Shown: positions 11,301 through 23,300 of the stretch, in pieces
Position numbering within the stretch: position 1 is the stretch's first letter
How the letters are laid out: every line of letters starts with the position of its first letter
Origin: Hippasteria phrygiana
Lineage: Eukaryota > Echinodermata > Asteroidea > Valvatida > Goniasteridae
Assembly (NCBI GenBank): GCA_037893225.1
Contig: JAZGUH010000555.1
Coordinates: 682,001-746,000, forward strand
Direction of reading: 5' to 3'
Length of the DNA stretch: 64,000 nt
Program-made: the position numbers and the translations under genes
Notes under the pieces: model-generated
Seen by the model: only the letters and a program-made list of their open reading frames with translations
What the model was told of the DNA's origin: nothing
The model's database searches: none

Positions 11301-14300
11301 ATTGCAGTGTGAACGCTACACATTACCTGGGTAATCTCCAGGTTAAATTTTTCGTTAACCCGGCAATTACCTGTTTAAGAGCATAGTGTGAAACGGGCTC
11401 TACAAGGAATGTTGCATTGTCTAGGAATTCTATATAAGGGGTCCTTGGAATTTGAAGAAATCATTCAGACAAAAATTGCCTTCAAATGTCATGAAATTTT
11501 GCTGTTTGGAAATGTTCCTTATTGGCTTTTCCGACAAAGTCAGTCGGAAAAGGCCTTGTTTTTGTTCTGATTTTTTTTCTTTCTTCCTTCTTCTTCTTCT
11601 TCTTCTTTTAGTTCTGACCAAAAGCCTATAGACTTTGTACACGAATTTTGTCCGCGGCACTTTAGGTCTTAAAAAAATTCAAACATAGACCCTAGGCTGA
11701 AATTGTATGTCGAAGAGTGACGTCATGACGACGTCATCACGTGTCACGTGACGTCATCTTAAAGGTGCGTTTTTCAAGGGCCTATATCTAGAGAACGGTA
11801 GGTCCGATTTCCTTCAAACCTGGTATGTTGGTAGGCTAGCTCGTGGTTATAGATGTAAATTGAGGTGACGTCAAGATGACGTCATACGATTTTATAGTAA
11901 TTGTTAAGTTTTTGAATTTAAAAGTTTCTTAAAGACATATCTCACCAACAGAACATGCTAAATTCAAAATTCTTTTTGTAATAGCTTTGTTAGCTCCTAT
12001 ATTCTTTCGCATAAATGGGAAAATGTGTGACGTCATCATGACGTCATCAAAAATGTGCTTTTTTGAAACACATATAAGGGTAGGTCCGATCGTCATACAA
12101 ATTAGTGGGCACGTAGATAGTGCTACTAGCATGTAAAATCCGAGGTGACGTCATGATGACGTCATCGGCTGATTTTCTATGATTTCTTTTGTTCTATCCC
12201 AAACCCCATAGACTTTGTACACGAATTTTGTAAGAGCCACTTTGGTCACTAAACAACCTCAGATCTTAATCAGGTTTAACACAAACAGAGACCCTAAGCT
12301 GAAAATGTATGCCGAAGAGTGACGTCATGATGACGTCATCACTTGTCATGTGACGTCATCTTAAAGGTGCATTTTTCAAGGGCCTATATCTAGAGAACAG
12401 TACGTCCGATTACCTTCAAACCAGGTATGTTGGTATGGTAGCTCGTGTTATAGATGAAAATTAAGGTGACATCATGATGACGTCGTCATACGATTTTACA
12501 GTAATATTAAAGTTTTTGAACTTCAAAGTTTCTTAAAGCCATATCTCATCAACAGAACATGCTAAATTTAAAATTCTTTTTGTAATAGCTTTGTTAGATC
12601 CTATATTCTTTCACATAAATGTGAAAATTGTGTGACGTCATCATGACGTCATCAGAATTATGCTTTTTTGAAACACATGTAAGGGTAGGTCCGATCGTCA
12701 TAAAAATTAGTGGGTAGGTAGATAGTGCTACTAGCATGTAAAATCCGAGGTGACGTCATGATGACGTCAGCGGCTGATTTTCTATGAATATTTTTGTTCT
12801 ATCCCAAATCCTATAGACTTTGCACATGAATTTTGTAAGAGCCACTTTGGTCACTAAACATCAGATCTTAATCAGGCTTAACACAAACAGAGACCCTAAG
12901 CTAAAAATGTATGCCGAAACGTGACGTCATGATGACGTCATCACGTGTCATGTGACGTCATCTTAAAGGTGCATTTTTCAAGGGCCCATATCTAGAGAAC
13001 GGTAGGTCCGATTGCCTTCAAACCAGGTATGTTGGTATGGTAGCTCGTGTTATAGATGAAAGTTGAGGTGACGTCATGATGACGTCATCATACGATTTTA
13101 CAGTAATATTACATTTTTTGAACTTTAAAGTTTCTTAAAGCCATATCTCATCAAGAGAACATGCTAAATTCAAAATTCTTTTTGTAATAGCTTTGTTAGG
13201 TCCTACTTATCTAAAAAAAAATGCAAAATATGTGCACCATCATAATGAAGTCATCAAAGGCATAACTTCTCGTGAGACATGTAAATTGGTAGGTCCAATT
13301 GTCATGAAGCCTTGTGGGTAGGCAGACTTGTCACAAGCAAGCAAAAATCGCAGTGACATCATAAAGAAATAATGCGGAAAAGCCCTATGTTCTGTTCAGC
13401 GAAGAGACATAGAGTCCTAGTCTTTTATAAGAGTTGTTCATGCAAAAAAAACCATATAATGTGTTGCAATTAGTGAGTAGTGATTACAAAACAAACTAGA
13501 GCTAATTTGTGCTTCACGAAGCACGGATTTCAGCCTAAATAGCCCTTTGAAAGGTTTGTCTGAACTGACTTACACTGACCACAAGTTGACCCCCGAAATT
13601 GCCAAAGCATCTAAGTTATAAGCCTTGGTCCAGAGATGTAAATAACCAATTTTGACATCAAGACTGTGGGAGAAGAAGCATTTCGTAATTTTGAAGAAAA
13701 TGACCATTAGGTGACCATTGGCCAAATTCTGTGAACAACCAATATGAGGCTTGGTCCAAAGATGTAACTGACCAAGTCTGACATTAATTGGACCAAGACT
13801 GTGGGAGAAGAAGCATTTTCTATTTTTGAAGAAAATGACCCCCACTGACCATTAGGTGGCCATTGGCCAAATTCTGTGAACAACTCATATGTAGCTTGGT
13901 CCAAAGATGTAACTGACCAAGTCTGACATTAATTGGACCAAGACTGCGGGAGAAGAAGCATTTTCTATTTTTGAAGAAAATGACCCCCACTGACCATTAG
14001 GTGACCATTGGCCAAATTCTGTGAACAACTCATATGTAGCTTGGTCCAAAGATGTAACTGACCAAGTCTGACATTAATTGGACCAAGACTGGGAGAAAAA
14101 GCATTTTGTATTTTTGAAGAAAATGACCACTGGTGACCACTAGGTGACCTCTGACCCCACATGCTGGTCACTTGAGATATGACTCAAGTCAAGGAAGATC
14201 CTGTCCAAATTTGGCTAAAATCGGCTAAGGATTTTGGCAGATAGCATTTTTTTGTGAGCGTTTGCCCGAAGAAAGAAAGAAAGAAAGAAATGCGACGAAT

Positions 14301-17300
14301 ACAATATATCAGCCTGCTTCGCAGGGTTGATATACAAATTGGCCTCTGATCCCTGACATCTGACCCGCGAAACATAGGCTTATTTCCAGTAGTAAAACAG
14401 CATTGGAAACTAGACCTTCTTGTGCCATCCATTTACGAGTACCGTGTCCCGCGACGAGACAGTCCCGATAACCCTACAATATATCACCCAAGACGCGGGG
14501 CAGGCTTCGCTTCACCCGGCCAGGCTACACAGCTCCTTACAAGGCTTGCGGCTTGACCATAATGGAATAACAAAATTATTCTAACATGTATTTTTATTTA
14601 TTAACTATAAAAAAAGTAATTGAATATCACAAACAGACGGTTATTGTAATAATAATTGCCCAGAAGTACTTCAAGCAGCTGCGACTGGAAATACGACTGG
14701 TGAACACGGTCCGCCATTTTATGGAGTCAAAAATTTGGTTCTACAAAATGGCGGACCGTTATTTGTCACGAAATTAAACAAAAACCACGCAATTTAAAGG
14801 GATAGTTATTATGTGAATCTTTATATTCTACTTCTAAAAAAGCTTCCCAACCATATCCATTTAATTTTTATAGCCCAAATCGCCAAATCCAAAGCAATGT
14901 GTCCCTTGAATTCGTTTGTGCGCAGAGACGTGTTGGCAAGTGTTTACTGCCGCCCCACTGCACTTTACGCACTGGGCATGTCGGAAACCGCGTTGATCTG
15001 GTCCGTGAGACCATGGAGGAAGGAAAAGAGACTGAGAGCAGACTCGGTTGACGGTTTCTCGTGGCGGTGCTGCAGAAGATCCTGCAGCAAATAGTCCTGC
15101 AACTGCAGTATCCGACATGCATGTCATGGGAGTTGGTTTGCGTAATGCGCTTTTCGCGTTAAACCAAAAAATGTCTTTTGTAAAGTTATTTGACAAAATA
15201 GCATGGTTAGTCATCATGGTACATGTACACCGTGCACGATGCGCACTACATTTTGTACAAAACAATTGGGATCATCTATATCGGCAAATTGAACTGTTAA
15301 GCCTCTTGGTATCTGTGACTCGCATGGTCTAGTGGTTAAGACATGTTCCCCCAAATGCAATAGTTGTTTGTTCGATCGTGGGTTCGAATCCAACCCGAAA
15401 AAAAATTACTCTTTTTTTTTTCTTTTCTTTTATTTACTCCTCACTCGGGAAGCAATGACCATCCATTGCTTCTCAAGCTTAGGTATTTTTTTAACTTTTT
15501 TTTTTTGAGAAAGAAAATTTTAGACAATCCCGGCCAAATCTCGTTGGGGCCCCTGACCCCCCTGCCCCCGGTCAATGTTGGCTCTCATTGCGTGGAATGC
15601 GCTCCAGCTTGAGATAACAACATTGAGCGGGGGATGTTATGTGTATTGTCACGTAGCCCAATCATTTTGGCCGGGATTGTACAATTTTTCAAATGACGTA
15701 GCTCCACTGTAATTCGTTGTTTGAATGCAAGTGACCTAGCCCACACTGACGCTTCCAATCACTGTTTATTTGTATGACCTTGGATACGCATTGTAAGCCG
15801 GAAGTACAATGTATGACTCGCCGTCACCCCACGTACACAGATTACGTAGCATAAATGGAGACCTTTAAGCTCCACCCCAACTCTAGCTCCGGGGCTAACC
15901 ATCACTGTTAATGAACGTGAGCACATTTTAGATTTTATCTCTAGCTCTACAGAACCCCCGTTGAGTTCATTAACCCAAACATCCTAGGCATTACTTTGGT
16001 ATAAAGAACTGAGTACTACAGAATACTACTTAGTATTTTGTAGCACTGAGTCTCTCTGTGACTGATGAATGGGTATGTGTAATGACAGCAGTCTACATAC
16101 TGGCAACTACAAAATACTACTTCTATCAGGCATGCAACTTTTCCTCGGATCAGCTGATTTCCTCGTTTTTCACTTCACACTTTATGCCATTGAAAATTTA
16201 GAAAACACTACAAAGTCTTGTAAAGATTGGAATTTCCTCGTTTTTTTGTTAATTCCAAGTTGCACGCCTGTTCTATGTAATAGAGTTAAGTTACCCGGTA
16301 AATTATATTTGTGTCAATAAATTGGATGGCTCAGATACAAACAAATGTATCATCTCTGAAAACCAGTAATTCATACTGTGTTTCCGCCTTAGATTTTTCT
16401 AAACCGAGCAACCTTAGTAATACATGTACATATTACTACGTACACTATTTGGGGTGAAGTACCAAATACTAAAAATTACTACAGGCATTGCACACAAGTA
16501 GGTGAGAGTACTGCATACTACATTTTACTACTAGTAGTATTTTGTAGCTTTAGGTGATGTTACATGTATAGGGTTAATTGGATAAGGGCTAGCCCAAAAG
16601 TTGCCCTCCGTCTGAACATACTCGTAGTGCAACCAAAGCACCAAGGGCACCACTCTGAATTCGGTCGATTCACAACAAGGGCGCCGCCAGCAGCAAGCCG
16701 GGAAAAGGCCAAATTACGCAGTGCATCATGGGAAAAAGTCAACATCGCAAAACCGGAAGTGGGTATCGCCAATGCATCAACCGTACTTCTTACACCCCTT
16801 CTCCGCTAAATCTATCAACTCTTCTCTCTTCTTTCCCGCACAAAGTATTCCCCGATTAGTCAAAAATTGCTTTAACTCATCCACTCGCATTCGCGCGAGA
16901 TCCATACTGCTGTACTGTCCACCATCTAATACAACGCGATAGACGCAATGTCGACCCCGAAAGTGGGAAATTGGCCTTTCCCGGCTTGCCGCTGGCGGCG
17001 CACTGAGTTGTGAATCGACCGAATTCCAGAGTTCCAAGTTTTGGACAAGTGGCTCATTTTCAAGGGATGGTTGTTTACATTATTGTATTCTACTTTTGAA
17101 TGATCTTTTCAGCTTCATGTATAGCAATTTTAGGACGAATGCTTTTTGTAGGGGAATGAGGTTGGTGTAGTGGTACTTTCCTCGCCTTCCACCACTGTGA
17201 CCCTGGTTCGAATCCTATCATCAGGAGCCAACACGTGGATTGGGTTTTCAGTCCCTACATGATTCCGTGGGTTTTCTCCAGAATTATTCTCTGGAGTTTT

Positions 17301-20300
17301 CCTTCCATGTCTAAAACTGTACCTTCCTTCCTCATCTGCTGTCATGGGACCCCACTGGAAATAGGTCGAGAGACTCTCGTGGGCTATCCCGGCTCTATGC
17401 CAAATAATAAATAGCCTAATTGGGCGCCTCCAAGGCAATGTGTGCCTTTAACCCTAACCCACCCCAATCCTCCAAAATCCTCCTTGCTGTTTTGGAGGAT
17501 TTTGGAGGATTGAGGATGAATGGTGTTTCAAGCAAGGAGGATTTTGGGGAATTGAGGATGAATTTTATTTCAAGAAAAAGGATTTTGGAGGATTGAGGAT
17601 GAATGGTGTTTCAAGCAAGGAGGGTTTTGGAGAATTGAGGATGAATTTTATTTCAAGAAAAAGGATTTTGGAGGATTGAGGATGAATATGTGTTTCAAGC
17701 AAGGAGGATTTTGGAGGATTGAGGATGAATGGTGTTTAAAGCAAGGAGGATTTTGGAGAATTGAGGATGAATTTAATTTCAAGAAAAAGGATTTTGGAGG
17801 ATTGAGGATGAATATGTGTTTCAAGCAAGGAGGATTTTGGAGGATTGAGGATGAATGGTGTTTAAAGCAAGGAGGATTTTGGAGAATTGAGGATGAATTT
17901 AATTTCAAGAAAAAGGATTTTGGAGGATTGAGGATGAATGGTGTTTCAAGCGAGGAGGATTTTTGAGGATTGAGGATGAATGGTGTTTCAAGCGAGGAGG
18001 ATTTTGGAGGATTGAGGATGAATGGTGTTTCAAAAAAAGGAGGATTTTGGAGGATTGAGGATGAATGGTATATGAGAAACGGGAGGATTTTAGAGGATTG
18101 AGGGTGAATGGTGTTTGAGAAACACAAGGATTTTGGAGGAACATAAATGCAAAAATTTGGAGGTTGGAGGATTGAGGATGAATGCATTATTGGGGCAGGG
18201 CAGTCGGAGGATTTTGGAGGATTGAAGATGGTTCCTAGCAAAAAGGGTCTAGGGGGTTAGGGTTAATGCCCATTGGAGGAGTTTGACTGAAATTCACACT
18301 ACAACGGCACGTGCATGCGCCGGCATATCACAAAAGATGGTTGTCCGGAAGCTTTGTGCAGTTGTACCATTCACCCACCAAACGTGGAACGTGCCGTTCC
18401 CACTTTCTCCTGCAATCTAAGGCATCTCGGGCACCGTTTGAATCTGCATAATTTGTGGATTTTAAAGAAGAATTTGCTCATATTGGGCTGAAAAATTGCT
18501 TATCACAACTTTGCTCAGCAGCCCAAGAGGGGGGTTGCAACCCCTCAATCCCCCTCTAGATCCGCCCCTGCAAATGTATGGTTATTTTGTCAGTTTTCTG
18601 TTTCTGAGCCATTTTGTTGGGATATCAAAGTAAAATCTTTCCCATTTTTTTTCTTCAGTTTGGCCAGTTAATGTCCGACTCTTGGATTCAACAAAGATCA
18701 ATCACTACAGTAAATGTTTCAATGCCAAGAAAAACTGGACGTGGTTGAGACTGTGGAGCAGCTTAAACGTAAGAGGAAAAACAATACGGTCAACATTTCT
18801 AGCATTGAATACCTGGTTCAATAACCCTAACCCTCCAGGGTATTTTGGCTAGAAACCCTGCCAGACGCATCAGATTGCATACTTTGTCACATTGACTTGA
18901 GTGCAGCAAGGTCAAGCTGTCACCACAGATGCACTGTGCTGCGTCTGGCAGGGTTAGGGATAAAGCAGTAAATGATTTTAACAAGTTTAATTAATTAGTC
19001 AAACAAACTACAAGGCAAACTGACTACAGTGTATGTACATTTTGAATACATTTTCAAAGTGAACAAAGGAAACAGGTAGGAGGGATTTGAACCTGTGACC
19101 TCCAGAATACCGTACCGGTGGTCTACCAACTGAGCTATCTTGACCTATGCTGGCTTACACATGTATATGGCATTATGGGTTTATGACTTCTGACTAGCGG
19201 CCCCTGAACAAAGAATGCTGGCAATTTGGGAGACCGCCGCGTAGGGCAAGATAGCAGTTGGTAGAGCGCCAGTATGGTATTCCGGAGGTCGCAGGTTCAA
19301 ATTCCGCTCCAGCTCTTTTTCTTTGTTCACTTTGAACATTTATTGAAAATTTACGTAGTCAGTTTCCCTTGTGGTTTGTTTGACAAATTATTAGTTCAAA
19401 AGTTGTATCCTCAATGAGTGATCCCCACAATTTCGCTTCCCAGGTTGTATCGTCAAATTGGGTGTGATCCCTGGCTATACGGCATTATGGGTTTATGACT
19501 TCTGAATACCCCCTGAACAAAGAAAGCTGACAATTTGGGAGACAGCCAGCATAGGGCAAGATAGCTCAGTTAGTAGAGCGCTGGTACGGTATTCCGGAGG
19601 TCGCAGGTTCAAATCCCGCTCCTGCCAGTTCACTTTGAAAGTTTAATTAATGATGATATTTGCAGACAAACCATGTGAACAGTTCATTTATGTGTACATG
19701 TACCCACATTCTTGAGCGAATGAGAAAATGAAGTATAACTAAAACCTCAAACACTCCTGAGGACGGACAGAGCACACTGTCCGAAACGTCGAGTTACACA
19801 CTCATCCCGGTTCTTTTCAGAACCACACTTCTTCCTAGAAGAGATTTATTTCACATGGTGTTACCCGCAATCCCAGTCTCTCTCATATCGCACCTACCAC
19901 GCAAAGCTTCAAATCGTATCTAAAACCTCAAAACCAGCACCAACACCACAGCATTTTGCGTGCATCATTATTGCCAGAAAAATTTGGGGCCCAAACCCAA
20001 GTGCCCATTCTTGGTCCTGTGACAACTGAACGCATGCCATGTACATGTAGATCTCTCGGATTAGGGCACGACAATGGTACTTTACAAACTATACAAACCC
20101 ACCTGTCCTTAATTTTTATTTGGTTGATAAACTAATACAGTGGAACGCCGCTATAACGAACATCGCGGGATCCACAGATTTTGTTCTGTATAGCTATCGT
20201 TCAGTATAGCGATTTTCAGCTGCCACTCCTGCCAGTCCGCCAACATGGCGACTGTTCTTTTAAATAGCGCCCTCTTGTGTCGTATTTGAAGTGTGCCCTC

Positions 20301-23300
20301 TTTTGATTGTAATTGAACATGTGATGGCCATTGAATCATGTAATTACATGTTCATACTTTCTAAGCTCACCGAATTCTAAAGCAACAGTTGGCTTTTCCC
20401 TTCTATTCCTTGGGGAAATAATAGCTGCCTGTCACTCTTCAACGTAAAGCTGCGGCCGTTTGGGAATTACAAACAGCCCAGATACCTGGTACATTCTTTT
20501 TTCAACAATGTTCGGTAAGTTTTGTACACACAATTTGGGAGCCAAGGATGGTGTTAGGTATATGTACATTTGTTCATAGCCGAATGTTCGGTATAACGGT
20601 GTTTGTTCTAGCGGCGTTCCACTGTAATTCATTTTATGAAACCTTACCACAATTCCTGTTCGAAAGCAAAATTAAAAACCTTGTGCGACATGGTTATACA
20701 GTACTTGAAGAGTTTTTTGTTGTTGATTTCTTCATTTCTTATAAAGCGAGAGCTCTGGTCAAGTAAGTTCCATAAAGATTTAATACAGTAGTATTAAAGG
20801 GGCCATTCATTTTTGTCATCATTTTTACAAGCGTACAATGAGGTGTTTTCAGCAATGTGTAAACATTGTGGTAGACTTTCTGGGACACCATGTACATGTA
20901 GAATTAACACTTCCCAACAATCCCATAAAATGAAGGAACAGTTGTACCAAGTGGATTCATAAAAACAGGCGTGGCTGGAATACCCAGAGTGTGGTATTGA
21001 AATATATGTGCAGGAATTAGAAATATTACGAGGTGCAATCAAAAGGTTCTGAGACTGTAAGTGTTCCTGTTGCGAACGAACGGAGCGCAGCACAGTAATG
21101 TGCATACATGTAGCAGGTGTAAGCAATAACTTGTGTGAGTAAGTGTTCCAAGTTACATCGCTTGATCAACATCAGCACCTGTGTTACACGCATTTTTGTG
21201 ACCACTGGTTCGTGCGCATTTGCGATTTCACCATTGACCTGAAACTTGAGCAGAAGCAGCACCGTGTCAAAGTTTGCGAGGATCTCTGTCAACAGGCCCG
21301 GGATGACCCAAACTTTTTGTCGAGGATCATCAGCGGTAACAAGAGTTGGGTCTACGGCTACGACCCAGAGACCAAACAGCAGTCTTCGTAGTGGAAGAGC
21401 CCGCAGTCTCCAAGACCGAAGCAGGGCGTGTCAGGTCAGGAGCGCAACCAAGAGCATGCTCATTGTTTTCTTTGACATTCGCAGGGTTTTGCACTGTGAA
21501 TCCCCAGGGTCAGACTGTCAACACTGACTTCTATTGCACCGTTCTGAGGCGTCTGAGGGAGAACATTTGGCGCAAACGGCATGAACTGTGGCGCGCTGGC
21601 AATTGGGTGCTCCAACATGACAACGTGCCCGCTCACAGCGCGTTAAAAACCCGCGAGTTTCTCGCCCGCATCAACACAATTGTTGCTCCCTACCCCCCTA
21701 CTCGCCGGATTTGGCTCCCTGCGACTTCTTTCTGTTCCCCAAAATGAAGTTCAAGCTGAAGGGTCGCCATTTTGACACTGTGGAGGAGATCCAGTGAGAA
21801 TCGCAGATGGTATGTACTTGACGTGCTTACATAACAGGATTTCCAGTAAGCGTTCCAAGCGTGGCAGGAGCGCTGGGAGCGGTGTATCGCTGCACAAGGG
21901 GACTACTTTGAAGGGGATGGCGGCCAGATTTAAATCACATACGGTTTTTGCTTGTTATAGGCGCAGTCTCTGAACTTTTTGATCGCACCTCATATTTTGC
22001 AAGAAGAGTATTATCATGGAGAAAGGTGTATTATCATTATTTTGAGTTATTTTTTAAAAGCATTCATGGCCCCCTTATGCCCTCCCTCCTAGGGTATGGT
22101 TTGTATGCTCGTGAAAATGACGACAAAAATGGATGGACTCCAATCAAAAATTATGCTTTTAGTTTTCATCCTTACTTTGCAGCAATTAAATATTGGCTAG
22201 GCTGCTTTTTGGCCTTGCACCGAAACTCAAGTGCAGATATGGTGTCCAGGCTTTCAAGTTTTCCTACTTTTTTTCTTGAAATTCCTATTTTTTCCTAGTT
22301 TTTTGTCCCATAATTGCTAAAAATTTAATCTCATTGAATATTTGTCCTAACAGTGTTGCACACTGTCATATAAAAATCACACAATGAATGGCTTGCGTGC
22401 ACAAGTACTGCAACTTTACTTCCAAAAGCTTACATGTATGTAGTTGAAGATGGAGCACAAGTGTTGTGAGCACAGAACATGGCAAATAATTAGGCTTCTG
22501 ATGCTGTGGAGATTGGCGAGTATCAACGAAACCTACTCCTTTAAGCCTGCAAAAGTCCTATTTTTTCCCCGATTTTGTCCTCCAAAGTCCTACTTTTGTC
22601 CTGTTTTGTGGAAAAAATGTTGATCCTACTATTCTCCTGCTTTTTCATCTGGGTCTGCATGAAAGACTGCAAAGTAGCTAACATGACAAAATATGCAGCT
22701 GAGCGGCCATCACAGTATCACTGATAGAGAATTGCAAATACCCTGATCGGCAAGTACTGAATAAATTTACGCAATGCAGCTTAGACCAGTAAAATTGAAA
22801 AAATTAAACGAAATGAAATATAATGTAATTGAAGTTTAATTATAATTCTACTGAGTCTACATGTATACCTAGCACTGAAGGGCTTGCACTGTACGTGAGA
22901 TTGCACCTGTCACCGTTATGTTTCGTCACAGTTGAGAGAACCCATTGTTAAACAAATGGTTCCCCGCTTTATAACCGCGCCCGATGTTCTAATCCTCAGT
23001 GCAATTGTGGCGTTGGTAGTTTAAACCCCTGCCACGATAGTTCTGGCATCTTTCATGCCCACAAAACTTATTCTTTTTGCCCCGAGCTGTGCCCCAAGCT
23101 GAAACGATGACTGACTTTGTGGCAAAGTTTGTTAAGGAATTTTCCTTGCCTTTCTTGCCACGAGACTTCTGCGTGGCAGTAAGTTTGGGCGTACCCGTTG
23201 CTGCTGTCATGGAGCCAGTAGCTGGCAGAGGTGGATCACTGTCCGACTGCTCTGGAGCTAGAAGAGGTCTACATATATATAAAATGTCGACGTGTTCTCC

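Larger units (their letters stand above)
20798..22141. mobile_element. Outer inverted-repeat element enclosing a mariner
   Basis: GGGGCCATTCATTTTTGTCA TCATTTTTACAAGCGTAC at 20798-20835 has its diverged reverse complement at 22104-22141 (GTATGCTCGTGAAAATGACG...). The mariner at 21029-21992 lies between them. This suggests a MITE-like element that was later hit by the mariner. The outer target duplication could not be determined. Confidence 0.45.

Noticed and set aside
17648..18241. 197-residue frame with SSSILQNPP repeats
   Set aside because: It is a translation of the minisatellite in the TTAACCC element. The opposite strand is equally open.
18500..18575. A further CAGGGGCGGATC-type MITE ending at about 18570 (CTAGATCCGCCCCTG)
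   Set aside because: Only the right end is visible. I could not find a matching left end, so it is at most a fragment.
19552..19627. A functional tRNA gene
   Set aside because: The A and B boxes and acceptor pairing are good. The anticodon loop lacks the invariant U33, the T stem has a mismatch, and near-copies sit in a mobile foldback.
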